Shown here in pieces: positions 51,276 through 59,893 of a stretch of 64,000 nucleotides of DNA (its first letter is position 1; every line of letters starts with the position of its first letter). The position numbers and the translations under genes were made by a program. The notes under the pieces were generated by a model. It saw nothing but the letters and a program-made list of their open reading frames with translations, made no database searches and was not told the origin of the DNA. Origin of the DNA: Flavobacterium piscisymbiosum (GTDB lineage Bacteria > Bacteroidota > Bacteroidia > Flavobacteriales > Flavobacteriaceae); NCBI RefSeq assembly GCF_020905295.1, contig NZ_JAJJMM010000001.1, positions 62,001 through 126,000 of the forward strand. Direction: 5' to 3'.

Positions 51276-51755
51276 ATGAGACCTTTAATAGACGCAAATA
51301 ATCTAAGTTATTCTAAAGAAATCTTAATTTACTACACAAGAACAAATATTCTTTTGAGGATATTGCTTTTAATAGGACTTGTTGTGGCTGCAATATATTT
51401 TCTAAATCAGGACCAATCACTTGTATCACTTATACTTTCAGGTATTTTTCTATTTCAAATTCCTTATTTAATTAAAGAAATAAAGAGAATTGATGAAATT
51501 CAATTCAGAATTAATTCTAAAGGAATTCAGTATAGAAATTTAATTCTGGTTCCCTGGAGTAATATTGAAAACGAAAGAGTCGTTACTGAACATAAAAACG
51601 AAAAAGATACCCGTTATTATTTCGTTTATTATATTATAGATTCAGGTCAGGTAATGAAATTTGATCTTGCCGATTTAAGCACTGACATCAATGAATTAAC
51701 AATTACGCTTACCATACAAAGAAATAGATATAAGAAAGAAAATAATATTTTATAA
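51276..51755 (+). CDS. Small membrane protein, duplicated copy 2
   Basis: A 159-residue paralogue of the gene at 50680-51144, with the same two hydrophobic segments and the same 'RIDEIQFRINSKGIQYRN' core. N-terminal and loop sequences have diverged more. It is preceded by a trmL relic, so the unit trmL-end plus gene was duplicated in tandem. Probably functional since the frame is intact. Confidence 0.7.
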   Translation: MRPLIDANNLSYSKEILIYYTRTNILLRILLLIGLVVAAIYFLNQDQSLVSLILSGIFLFQIPYLIKEIKRIDEIQFRINSKGIQYRNLILVPWSNIENERVVTEHKNEKDTRYYFVYYIIDSGQVMKFDLADLSTDINELTITLTIQRNRYKKENNIL

Positions 51756-51789
51756 TCTTCCTTTTCAAAATGGAGCAAAGTTTTAAATT

Positions 51790-51975
51790 AATTTAAAAAT
51801 TTGGTCACAAGCTTCAGCGGAGCGTAATATTTATAGCTAGAGTATTGACCCTCAACCAAAGCTCCCGCGGAGCGATATCTGAAATATTCATTTTAAACAG
51901 ATAAATATTTCACCTAAAATGCGATAACTTTTTCTATAAATATAACGTCCCGCCGGGACTTATAAATAATGCGAT
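51790..51975. repeat. Dispersed repeat cluster
   Basis: Between convergent genes, 'AGCTTCAGCGGAGCGTAATA' and 'AGCTCCCGCGGAGCGATATC' are two related units, followed by the palindrome 'TATAACGTCCCGCCGGGACTTATA' read as CGTCCCG-CCGGGAC. No gene is seen. Confidence 0.6.
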
Positions 51976-51994
51976 TTTTAACTTATGAATAATC

Positions 51995-52771
51995 CTAAGT
52001 AATTACAAACTTCCCTTTTTCAGCATCAAAAACAATATGTTCATCTTTGAACAAATTGGCAAAACTTCCGTTTGAAATTAAATTACAAGGTTCGTCCTGA
52101 ACAATTAATTCCGGTGTCATAATAATCATTTCGTCACTTAACTGAATAGCCAGATCGATATCATGAGTCGAAAACAAAATACATTTTTGAGTTTCCTGAG
52201 TTAGTTTTTTCAACAATTTGAATAATGAAACTTTATGCAGTAAATCAAGATGTGTTGTAGGTTCATCCAGAATAATAAGCGGTGTATCTTGTGCCAAAGC
52301 TCTTGCAATTAGGACTTTTTGCAATTGTCCATCGCTAATTTCGAAATGTTTTTTTTGAGCCAAATGTTCGATTTGTGTCAGTTCTAATGCTTCCTGAACT
52401 TTCTCGATATCGCTTTGGGTTAAAGTGCCAATCCAGTTGGTGTATGGCTGACGGCCTAATGCCACTAATTCGAAAACAGAAAGATTGCTTGGCGGTAATT
52501 TTTCGGTTAAAACCAAACTTAGATTTTGAGCTAAATCCAGAGGTTTGTAACTGTTTATATTTTTATCGTTCAGAAAAACAGTTCCTGATAATGGTTCGTG
52601 AATTCCTGTAATCGTTCGTAATAAAGTCGATTTCCCAATTCCGTTTGCTCCTATTAATGAAATGAGTTTCCCTGAAGTTAAATTCAAATTCAAATTCTCG
52701 GCAATAACCACAGTTGCTTTCTTGGACTTATAGCCAATGCTTAAATTTGAAGTTTCTAAAATAGTTGTCAT
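51995..52771 (-). CDS. ABC transporter ATP-binding protein (BtuD/FecE type)
   Basis: A 258-residue ATPase. Walker A 'GANGIGKST', signature 'ISDGQLQKV', Walker B 'LIILDEPTTHLDL', H-loop 'STHDIDLA'. The FepC/BtuD family energises vitamin B12 or siderophore import. It lies downstream of the permease gene (52900-53928) on the same strand, with 128 bp of repeat DNA between. Being beside the cobalamin genes, B12 or cobinamide is the likely cargo. Confidence 0.85.
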   Translation of the reverse strand: MTTILETSNLSIGYKSKKATVVIAENLNLNLTSGKLISLIGANGIGKSTLLRTITGIHEPLSGTVFLNDKNINSYKPLDLAQNLSLVLTEKLPPSNLSVFELVALGRQPYTNWIGTLTQSDIEKVQEALELTQIEHLAQKKHFEISDGQLQKVLIARALAQDTPLIILDEPTTHLDLLHKVSLFKLLKKLTQETQKCILFSTHDIDLAIQLSDEMIIMTPELIVQDEPCNLISNGSFANLFKDEHIVFDAEKGKFVIT

Positions 52772-52899
52772 CTTTTAAAGTTACTAAGGTTCTGAGATGC
52801 TAAGTTGCTAAGTTTTTTTTGCCACAGATTAAATGATTAAAATGATTTTAAAATCTGTGCAAATCAGTTTTATCCGTCGAATCTGTGGGCCCATACGAG

Positions 52900-53928
52900 C
52901 TATTGAAAATTTCTTTTTCTCATTAATAAATATACTACGACCGGTGCACCAATTATAGATGTAATGGCATTAATAGGCAATGTTGTGTCTAATCCCGGTA
53001 ATTGTGAGGCAATATCACAAAATAGCATAATAATACCCCCGTAAAAAAAAGTACTCCAATACAAAACGGCGTGATTACTGGTTTGAAATGTTAGTTTTGC
53101 AATATGCGGAACTGCTAATCCTATAAACGCTATTGGGCCTGCAAATGCGGTAACACTTCCTGCCAAAATACTTGTGGCGAATATGATAATGAGTCTTGCT
53201 TTTTTATAATTCAATCCCATGCTTTTAGCATAATTTTCGCCAAGAAGCAATGCATTTAAAGGTTTAATACTGCTGGCACTTAAAAGTAATCCAAAACCAA
53301 CACAAACTGCAAGAACAGAAAGTGATGTCCAAGAAAGATTTCCGAGGCTTCCTAACGACCAAAAAGTAAATTTTTGCAATTGTTCTGCCGAACTAAAATA
53401 AGTTAAAACACCCACAATAGCACTCGTAAAACTACCAAACATAAGCCCTACAATTAAAATTGCCATTGTGTTTCGTAATCGTTGTGCTACTAACAAAACC
53501 AGCATTAAAACCAAGACACTTCCTAATGTTGAGGCAAACACGATTCCGTATGGCGATAATAAAATTACGTTTAAAAATGATGGTAAAAAACCTGCTCCTA
53601 AAATAACAATTGCAACTGCCAGTATTGCGCCGGAACTTAATCCTAAAACATCCGGACCCGCCAACGGATTTCGAAATAAGGTTTGCATTAAAAGTCCGCT
53701 AATAGACAATCCCACACCAACCAAAACGGCTGTAATTGCTTTTGGCAAACGATAATTAATAATGATATATTCCCAGGTCGATTTACTGGCCTGGCCGCCT
53801 GTTAAACTTGTATATACATCTTTGAAAGGGATAGTAACAGAACCTAAACTTATGTCCAAAAAAAACATGAATAAAAGTACTAAACCAAGTACCAAAAACA
53901 GGATTATATTTCTCTTTTTATTGATCAA
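52900..53928 (-). CDS. ABC transporter permease (BtuC/FecCD type)
   Basis: A 342-residue integral membrane protein with about ten TM helices. 'YRLPKAITAVLVGVGLSISG', 'NPLAGPDVLGLSSGA' and 'ITAFAGPIAFIGLAVPHIA'-like segments are typical of FecCD permeases. It forms the B12 or siderophore channel in the inner membrane. It follows the binding-protein gene by 5 nt; the three genes form a btuFCD-like operon. Confidence 0.9.
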   Translation of the reverse strand: MINKKRNIILFLVLGLVLLFMFFLDISLGSVTIPFKDVYTSLTGGQASKSTWEYIIINYRLPKAITAVLVGVGLSISGLLMQTLFRNPLAGPDVLGLSSGAILAVAIVILGAGFLPSFLNVILLSPYGIVFASTLGSVLVLMLVLLVAQRLRNTMAILIVGLMFGSFTSAIVGVLTYFSSAEQLQKFTFWSLGSLGNLSWTSLSVLAVCVGFGLLLSASSIKPLNALLLGENYAKSMGLNYKKARLIIIFATSILAGSVTAFAGPIAFIGLAVPHIAKLTFQTSNHAVLYWSTFFYGGIIMLFCDIASQLPGLDTTLPINAITSIIGAPVVVYLLMRKRNFQ

Positions 53929-53933
53929 TACGC

Positions 53934-55076
53934 TTAGTTTAGTTTTGATGCAAAAGTAAATTCGTAGCTAGGCAATAAGTCAGGATGAAATATTTTGATA
54001 TAATCTTTCAATACTAAATCCGGGCGGCTTGGTGCCAATTCATAATAAACGGTTCCACCGGTTGCTCCTACTTTACCTTCGAAAGTATAAATATTTTTAT
54101 TTTTAAAAGCATCAAACTGACTGTAATGCGGATTTGTTTTTCCGAATTCGTCTAAGGTTTTAAATGATCCTGAAGCAATCCAGAAATCAGCTGCTTTGGC
54201 TTTTACCAATATTTTTTCAAAAGATAAACCTTCGCTTCCCGTTCCTTTTAAATCTGCCCATAAATAATTGGCATGAGCGTCTGCCATAAATTGTGCTACC
54301 CAGCTATTTCCTTTGGCTACATACCAAACATCCTGATACATAGAACCGTATAAAACAGTTGAGATTGCAGGTTTATCAGCTACTAATTTTTTAGCCTGAT
54401 CGTAACTTGTAACAATTTTATCAAACAATTCTTTGGCTTTATCTTCTTTACCAAATAAAGCTCCGTACAGCTTGATCCATTCTGCTTTTCCAAGCGGAGA
54501 CTGCTCCATCCAGTCGGCTTGAATTAAAACATTTAAGCCACTTTTTTTCAAATTATCCAACGCTGAATTGTTGTTGTCTACACCAAAAGTTACAATAAGA
54601 TCCGGAGACAACTCGATTAATTGCTCGATATTTAATTTTTCGTTTTCACCTACATTTTTAACTGATCCTTTATCGATTAAAACTCTGGTTTTTTCAGATG
54701 AAACATAATCAGTATGAGGAAAACCTATCAATTTATCTTCGACTTCCAGCATTTCAAGAAACGGAATATTAGTAGTTGAAGTTACCACCACAGATTCTAA
54801 AGGCACTTTTATTGTAGTATATTTTTGTAAGCTATCCGGAACTTTAGCTTCTTTTTCTTTTAGAACATAAGTAAATTTTGCATTGGCATTTGGCCAAGGA
54901 TCAGAAACTGTTACAACTGAATATCCGTCGTGTTTTACAATAGAAAGTCCCGATGCGTATTCGATACTATTTTTTGCAATTTCAGTTTTTACAACGGCTT
55001 CTGTTTCATTTTTTTTACATCCAACAAGAATGAAAAATGGTAAAATAAAAATCAGTTTTGGTAATAAATGTTTCAT
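53934..55076 (-). CDS. ABC transporter substrate-binding lipoprotein (BtuF type)
   Basis: A 380-residue lipoprotein (MKHLLPKLIFILPFFILVGC, Cys at 20). It has the class III periplasmic binding fold: 'TTNIPFLEMLEVEDKLIGFP', 'IEQLIELSPDLIVTFG', 'LNVLIQADWMEQSPLGKAEW'. Family members bind cobalamin or iron chelates and feed a FecCD/BtuC permease. First gene of the three-gene operon; a -7 box TACCTTTG is on the minus strand at 55176-55183. No riboswitch precedes it. Confidence 0.88.
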   Translation of the reverse strand: MKHLLPKLIFILPFFILVGCKKNETEAVVKTEIAKNSIEYASGLSIVKHDGYSVVTVSDPWPNANAKFTYVLKEKEAKVPDSLQKYTTIKVPLESVVVTSTTNIPFLEMLEVEDKLIGFPHTDYVSSEKTRVLIDKGSVKNVGENEKLNIEQLIELSPDLIVTFGVDNNNSALDNLKKSGLNVLIQADWMEQSPLGKAEWIKLYGALFGKEDKAKELFDKIVTSYDQAKKLVADKPAISTVLYGSMYQDVWYVAKGNSWVAQFMADAHANYLWADLKGTGSEGLSFEKILVKAKAADFWIASGSFKTLDEFGKTNPHYSQFDAFKNKNIYTFEGKVGATGGTVYYELAPSRPDLVLKDYIKIFHPDLLPSYEFTFASKLN

Positions 55077-55175
55077 ATATGGGTTATCTTATTTTTTGAG
55101 GAATAGTTTTTGCATTCTGCATTTTATCTCGTAATGTAAACTATTACAAGATAAATTTTACTCTTTCGAGAGTTA

Positions 55176-55183
55176 CAAAGGTA
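55176..55183 (-). promoter_or_regulatory. -7 box of the btuFCD-like operon
   Basis: Minus-strand TACCTTTG fits TAnnTTTG about 100 nt upstream of the binding-protein start. Confidence 0.45.
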
Positions 55184-55249
55184 ACGCAATTTCTATTTTT
55201 TTTGTTTACCTTTATTCTTACAAAACCAAAAAAATACCATATTTAACCT

Positions 55250-55612
55250 ATGAATAGCATAAAAACAAAAATTTGCTCTAGCTGCGAATCCTCTTTTAGT
55301 TGTGGAGATATTTCAGAAGAAAGCAAGTGTTGGTGCAATGACTTCCCTCCTATTTTTAACCTTTCTGAAGGAGGCGATTGCCTATGTCCGATTTGCTTTA
55401 AAGAAGCTTGCGAAGACAAAATTGATGCTTATGTAGAAACAATGACACCTCAAAAAGCGCTTATAAACAAAGCGACAGCCTTACCCAAACAAGAAAAGCT
55501 GATTGAAGGAATCGATTATTATATAGAAAATGGCAATTATGTTTTTAAAGCCTGGTTTCACCTAAAAAGAGGAACTTGCTGCGGAAACGACTGTAAACAT
55601 TGTCCTTATTAG
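55250..55612 (+). CDS. Cysteine-rich CWC/DUF5522 fusion protein
   Basis: A 120-residue protein with two cysteine-rich parts: an N-terminal CWC domain ('CSSCESSFSCG...CWCND...CLCPICFKEAC') and a C-terminal DUF5522 ('EGIDYYIENGNYVFKAWFHL' then 'RGTCCGNDCKHCPY'). Fourteen cysteines suggest zinc or iron-sulfur binding. Divergent from the btuFCD-like operon, 190 bp upstream of cobU. Function unknown. Confidence 0.8.
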   Translation: MNSIKTKICSSCESSFSCGDISEESKCWCNDFPPIFNLSEGGDCLCPICFKEACEDKIDAYVETMTPQKALINKATALPKQEKLIEGIDYYIENGNYVFKAWFHLKRGTCCGNDCKHCPY

Positions 55613-55668
55613 TTATGAGTTATTAATTATGAGTTATAAGTTTATAGCTGTTTTTTACACGACTGACT

Positions 55669-55763
55669 TTTGCGTTAGGGATAGAAGCGATATCCTTTTA
55701 TTTTTTTCCTTTAAAAAAAATAAAAGATAAAGCGGATAGCCCGACCGAAGGGAACGCCATAAT
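55669..55763. repeat. Dispersed palindromic element, copy 3
   Basis: Contains 'GATAGAAGCGATATCCTTTT', a long A/T hairpin, then 'AAAAGATAAAGCGGATAGCC' and 'CGACCGAAGGGAACGCC'. The same ends occur at 30612-30705 (and, inverted, at 28331-28440) around different loops. Confidence 0.7.
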
Positions 55764-55798
55764 AATTCACATTTCACAACTAACAATTCACAAAAAAA

Positions 55799-56308
55799 AT
55801 GATTTACCTAATTACCGGAGGCGAACGATCAGGAAAAAGCAGTTATGCCCAAAACATGGCTTTACAACTTACAGATTCACCAATTTATGTAGCAACAGCC
55901 AGAAAATGGGATGCCGATTTCCAGAATAGAATCGACCGTCATCAACAAGAACGTGATGAACGATGGACGAATATTGAAGAGGAAAAATACTTGAGTAAAA
56001 TTGATTTTACCGAAAAAATAGCACTGATTGATTGCGTGACACTCTGGCTAACCAACTTTTTTACCGATCATAACTTTGATGTGAATTTGAGTTTGGAAGA
56101 AGCTAAAAAAGAGTTTCTTTCGATCGCCAATCAAAAAAATGCTACACTGATTATTGTGACCAACGAAATTGGAATGGGCGTTCATGCCGAAACTCATATT
56201 GGCAGAAAATTTACCGAATTGCAAGGCTGGATGAATCAGTTTCTGGCTTCGAATGCTGATGAGGTGGTTTTGATGGTTTCAGGAATTCCGGTTAAGATAA
56301 AAGGCTGA
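55799..56308 (+). CDS. cobU: Adenosylcobinamide kinase/adenosylcobinamide-phosphate guanylyltransferase
   Basis: A 169-residue protein. P-loop 'GGERSGKSSYAQ'; 'RIDRHQQERDERW' carries the His that is guanylylated (as in S. enterica CobU); 'IALIDCVTLWLTNFF' is the Walker B part. It phosphorylates adenosylcobinamide and adds GMP, giving the activated intermediate for CobS. First of a run cobU, bluB-cobT, cobS, cobC that assembles the lower nucleotide loop of B12. Confidence 0.93.
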   Translation: MIYLITGGERSGKSSYAQNMALQLTDSPIYVATARKWDADFQNRIDRHQQERDERWTNIEEEKYLSKIDFTEKIALIDCVTLWLTNFFTDHNFDVNLSLEEAKKEFLSIANQKNATLIIVTNEIGMGVHAETHIGRKFTELQGWMNQFLASNADEVVLMVSGIPVKIKG

Positions 56309-56329
56309 CAATTGCAAAAATTAATATCA

Positions 56330-56505
56330 ATGACAATTGCAATGTCAAAAATCCAAAACTTCAAATTTCAATTTTTAAATTCCAAATTCCAACCTTATAC
56401 TTTATCTTTACTTTAATCTTTAAATTTTCAAATTGCAATTGATTTTTGCAATTGATATTGCTATTGAATTGTAATTTGGAATTTAAAAATTGTAATTTGA
56501 AGAAT
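56330..56505. repeat. Long A/T-rich imperfect palindrome between cobU and bluB-cobT
   Basis: 'CAATTGCAAAAATTAATATC' style units: 'CTTCAAATTTCAATTTTTAA' and 'ATTCCAAATTCC' (56360-56391) face 'GGAATTTAAAAATTGTAATT' (56477-56500), with inner CAATTGC / GCAATTG copies (56435-56453). Gene-free. Confidence 0.6.
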
Positions 56506-56507
56506 TT

Positions 56508-58187
56508 ATGAGCTACTTAGATGATATTTTAAAATCGCGCAGAGACACCCGACATTTTACTGCAGATGAAGTTCCTGATGAAGTGATTGAGAAAGCTTTA
56601 CAAGCCGGACATTGGGCGCCATCTGTTGGATTGACAGATGCTACGCGCTATTTTATTATTAAGTCTGATGAAGTTAAAACGGCTGTAAAAAATCTGTTTT
56701 TAGATTACAATAAAAAGGCTGAAGAACTTACCGATAATCCCGAACAAAAAGAGCATTACAAATCGTTGAAGCTTGAAGCAATCGAAGAAGCGCCAATTGG
56801 ACTTATTATTGCGTATGATCGATCGGTTCTAAATCAGTTTACGATTGGGACTGTGGGCAGTAACGAAGCGGTAAAATTTAGTTCGGTTTGTGCGGCGCAG
56901 AATATCTGGCTTTCGCTCACGGAACAAGGTTACGGCATGGGTTGGGTTTCGATTTTAGATTATTATCAGTTCAAAAAGATTCTTGATTTACCTGAAAATA
57001 TAGAGCCTTTGGGTTATTTCTGTATTGGAAAACCCGCAACCAATTACGACAACCAACCAATGTTGCAACAATTGCATTGGAAACAAAAATCTGAAGCTCC
57101 GGTTTGTACCGAAATTAAAAACGTTACTAAAAATTCTATTGTAGATTTTAATCTAAAAGTTAAAAAATCGGCTGAACCAAAACCTGATTTCAGTAGACTT
57201 TTACAGGAAAAAATAGATTCTAAAACCAAACCTATTGGGTCTTTAGGAACTTTGGAAAAACTGGCTTTTCAGATGGCAACGGTTTTTGAAACTCTGAATC
57301 CGAAAATAACAAATCCTAATATAATAGTTTTTGCAGCTGATCACGGTATTGCGAATCATGGTGTGAGCGCTTATCCGCAAGATGTTACGCGACAAATGGT
57401 AGGTAATTTTCTGGAAGGCGGTGCAGCAATAAATGTATTTTGTAATCAAAATGATATTCGGTTATCGATTGTAGATGCCGGGGTAAATTATGATTTCCCC
57501 ACAAATGCGAATTTGATTCATGCCAAAATTGCAAAAGGAACGCAGTCGTTTTTACACATTCCTGCCATGAGCGAAACCGAATTGCAATTGTGTTTCGAAA
57601 AAGGAAAATCGATTGTTGAAGGCATTGCTAAAACTGGATCTAATTGCATTGGCTTTGGCGAAATGGGAATTGGAAATACTTCTACAGCTTCGGTTTTAAT
57701 GAGTCTTTTAACGGGTTTACCTATCGAAGATTGTGTTGGAAAAGGAACGGGAATTGAAGATAAAAAATTAACTGAAAAACAAAACATTCTAAAAAAAGCG
57801 ATTGAAAATTATTCCGGTCAAGCCGAATTAAAACAACAGCTCGCCTATTTTGGAGGTTTTGAAATTATACAAATCGCCAGCGGAATGTTGACTGCTTTTG
57901 ATAATAAAATGCTGATTTTGGTTGATGGTTTTATTTGCAGCGTCGCCTTTTTGATTGCTGCAAAAATAAATCCTGACATTAAAAACAATGCCGTTTTCTG
58001 TCATTGTTCTGCCGAGAAAGCCCACCAAAAGCTTCTTGATCATTTAGATGCAAAACCTATTTTAAATCTGGATTTGCGTTTGGGAGAAGGAACAGGTTGT
58101 GCGATTGCTTTCCCTGTTTTAAAATCGGCTGAAACTTTTTTGAATGATATGGCAAGTTTTGAAAGTGCTGGCATTAGTAGGAAGTAA
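56508..58187 (+). CDS. bluB-cobT: Fusion of BluB (DMB synthase) and CobT
   Basis: A 559-residue protein. Residues 1-215 are a BluB nitroreductase-like domain ('RRDTRHFTADEVPDEVIEKA', 'HWAPSVGLTDATRYFII', 'GYGMGWVSILDYYQFKKILD'), which fragments FMNH2 to 5,6-dimethylbenzimidazole with O2. Residues about 225-559 are CobT ('KIDSKTKPIGSLGTLEKLAF', 'AADHGIANHGVSAYPQDVTR', 'GFGEMGIGNTSTAS', 'LRLGEGTGCAIAFP' with the catalytic Glu). CobT joins DMB to nicotinate ribonucleotide. The fusion passes the lower ligand directly from one step to the next. Confidence 0.95.
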   Translation: MSYLDDILKSRRDTRHFTADEVPDEVIEKALQAGHWAPSVGLTDATRYFIIKSDEVKTAVKNLFLDYNKKAEELTDNPEQKEHYKSLKLEAIEEAPIGLIIAYDRSVLNQFTIGTVGSNEAVKFSSVCAAQNIWLSLTEQGYGMGWVSILDYYQFKKILDLPENIEPLGYFCIGKPATNYDNQPMLQQLHWKQKSEAPVCTEIKNVTKNSIVDFNLKVKKSAEPKPDFSRLLQEKIDSKTKPIGSLGTLEKLAFQMATVFETLNPKITNPNIIVFAADHGIANHGVSAYPQDVTRQMVGNFLEGGAAINVFCNQNDIRLSIVDAGVNYDFPTNANLIHAKIAKGTQSFLHIPAMSETELQLCFEKGKSIVEGIAKTGSNCIGFGEMGIGNTSTASVLMSLLTGLPIEDCVGKGTGIEDKKLTEKQNILKKAIENYSGQAELKQQLAYFGGFEIIQIASGMLTAFDNKMLILVDGFICSVAFLIAAKINPDIKNNAVFCHCSAEKAHQKLLDHLDAKPILNLDLRLGEGTGCAIAFPVLKSAETFLNDMASFESAGISRK

Positions 58188-58231
58188 TTTTAGTGGCATT
58201 TTCTCGTTAAGTAAGAAAAAACATTATAATT

Positions 58232-58663
58232 ATGCCATTAATAAAAGTGTACATCCATTTTGTTTGGGGTACAAAGAACAGATTTCCATTTTTAGATTCA
58301 TTAGAATTAAGACAAAAAGTTTGGAATCATATTAGAGAGAACGCAAAAGAAAAAGGAATTTATGTTGATTTTATAAATGGATATTCAGATCATTGCCATT
58401 GTCTAATTTCTTTAGGAGTTGATCAAAATATTCAAAAAATAATACAATTACTTAAGGGCGAATCTTCATTTTGGATTAATAAAAATAAATTGACAAAAGA
58501 AAAATTTGAGTGGCAAGATGAATATTTTGCGGTTTCAGTTTCAGAATCTTTAGTAGATAAAGTAAGGGATTATATTAAAAATCAAGAAAGTCATCATAAG
58601 AAAAAAACTTTTCAGGAAGAGTACAACGAGATTATTAGAAAATTTGGATTTCAAAAACAATAA
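58232..58663 (+). mobile_element. REP-associated tyrosine transposase (RAYT, Y1_Tnp)
   Basis: A 143-residue HUH-type transposase. 'VYIHFVWGTKNR' and 'DHCHCLISLGVDQNIQKIIQ' (the H-x-H metal site), with the tyrosine 'RDYIKNQESHHKK' near the C-terminus. IS200/IS605-related but typical of RAYTs, which act on REP palindromes. It inserts into the cobalamin operon between bluB-cobT (45 nt away) and cobS; two 180-bp palindromic elements follow immediately (58671-58850 and 58906-59085). Confidence 0.9.
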
Positions 58664-58670
58664 ATAAAAT

Positions 58671-58850
58671 TTGGCTAAAGCCTTTTTAACTTTAAATATA
58701 TACCCCCAGATGAATCTGGGGGCTATTCAAAAAAAAACGCATTAATATTAATAATGAAAATATCAGCAATCTAAATTGAATAGACAACATCTTTAGATGT
58801 TGGTTACATAATATTGATAATCAAAATGGCTTTAGCCGAATAACTCTATA
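58671..58850. repeat. REP/BIME-like palindromic element, copy 1
   Basis: A 180-bp element with outer ends TTGGCTAAAGCC / GGCTTTAGCC. Inside are the hairpins CCCCCAGAT-GA-ATCTGGGGG (58703-58722) and CAACATCTTTAGATGTTG, plus GGCTATTCAA / TTGAATAG.C. Located 7 nt after the RAYT gene. Confidence 0.88.
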
Positions 58851-58905
58851 TCCTATAAATGAAAAAGAATTTATGAAGCTTCAAAAAAAAATAAACAATT
58901 AGAAT

Positions 58906-59085
58906 TTGGCTAAAGCCTTTCTAACCCTAAATAGAATAACCCCAGATAAATCTGGGGGCTATTCAAAAAACATATTCGTATATAAGAATAAAATTTTAAA
59001 ACAATCGAGATTTGAATAGCCAACATCTTTAGATGTTGATTAAATATTAATTGACAAACAAAATGGCTTTAGCCTAATAACTCTA
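58906..59085. repeat. REP/BIME-like palindromic element, copy 2
   Basis: Same length and architecture as the element at 58671-58850. Same outer ends and both inner hairpins are kept; the A/T-rich middle has diverged. It ends 10 nt before cobS. The 432-bp gap 58664-59095 is fully accounted for by the two copies. Confidence 0.88.
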
Positions 59086-59095
59086 CATTTTTTAA

Positions 59096-59893
59096 ATGAA
59101 AAAAGAACTACATATTTTTTTTACCTCTTTAATGTTTTACACCAGAATTCCGTGTCCAAAAAACATTGACCATCATCCTGATTATTTAAACAAGGCGACT
59201 CGTTATTTTCCTTTAATTGGCTGGATTGTTGGCAGTATTTCTTTTCTGGCTTTTTATCTTTTTTCTCTTTTTCTTTCTGTAGAAACTGCGGTAATTTTTG
59301 CCTTAATTATTTCTGTTCTTATCACCGGAGCTTTTCATGAAGATGGTTTTGCAGATGTGTGTGATGGTTTTGGCGGAGGCTGGACCAAAGAAAAAATCCT
59401 GATCATTATGAAAGACAGCGCTATTGGTGCTTATGGAGCGATTGGTTTGGTTTTACTTTTTTTATTAAAATTCAAATTACTTTCAGAATCTGTTTCGCTT
59501 TTCAAAGGAGATAATTCTATAGCCTTTTTTCAGGTTTTTATTTTATTTGTTTCAGCGCATGCTTTGAGCCGTTTGGCAGCCATCTCTATTATTTTTACGC
59601 ATGAATATTCGAGAGACGATGCTTCGAGTAAAAGTAAACCTATAGCTAAGAACCATTCCTGGAAAGAAGTTTTTGGTTCGTTTTTCTTCGGATTACTTCC
59701 TCTTTTTGTTTTCTCTTATTTTCAACATAAATTCCTTTTGGCTTTAATTCCGGTTTTTATAACGCGATTTTTTCTAGCGCGTTATTTCCAGAAATGGATT
59801 GATGGCTACACGGGAGATTGCCTTGGTGCGACACAACAGGTTTGCGAGGTTGTTTATTATTTAAGTATTCTTTTGATATGGAAGTTTATCTAG
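59096..59893 (+). CDS. cobS: Adenosylcobinamide-GDP ribazoletransferase (cobalamin synthase)
   Basis: A 265-residue inner-membrane protein with about six TM segments. 'LMFYTRIPCP' , 'ATRYFPLIGWIVGSI', 'GAFHEDGFADVCDGFGGGWT' and 'MKDSAIGAYGAIGLVLL' are CobS signatures, including the Asp-rich loop. It joins adenosylcobinamide-GDP (from CobU) to alpha-ribazole. It overlaps cobC by 16 bp. Confidence 0.95.
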   Translation: MKKELHIFFTSLMFYTRIPCPKNIDHHPDYLNKATRYFPLIGWIVGSISFLAFYLFSLFLSVETAVIFALIISVLITGAFHEDGFADVCDGFGGGWTKEKILIIMKDSAIGAYGAIGLVLLFLLKFKLLSESVSLFKGDNSIAFFQVFILFVSAHALSRLAAISIIFTHEYSRDDASSKSKPIAKNHSWKEVFGSFFFGLLPLFVFSYFQHKFLLALIPVFITRFFLARYFQKWIDGYTGDCLGATQQVCEVVYYLSILLIWKFI

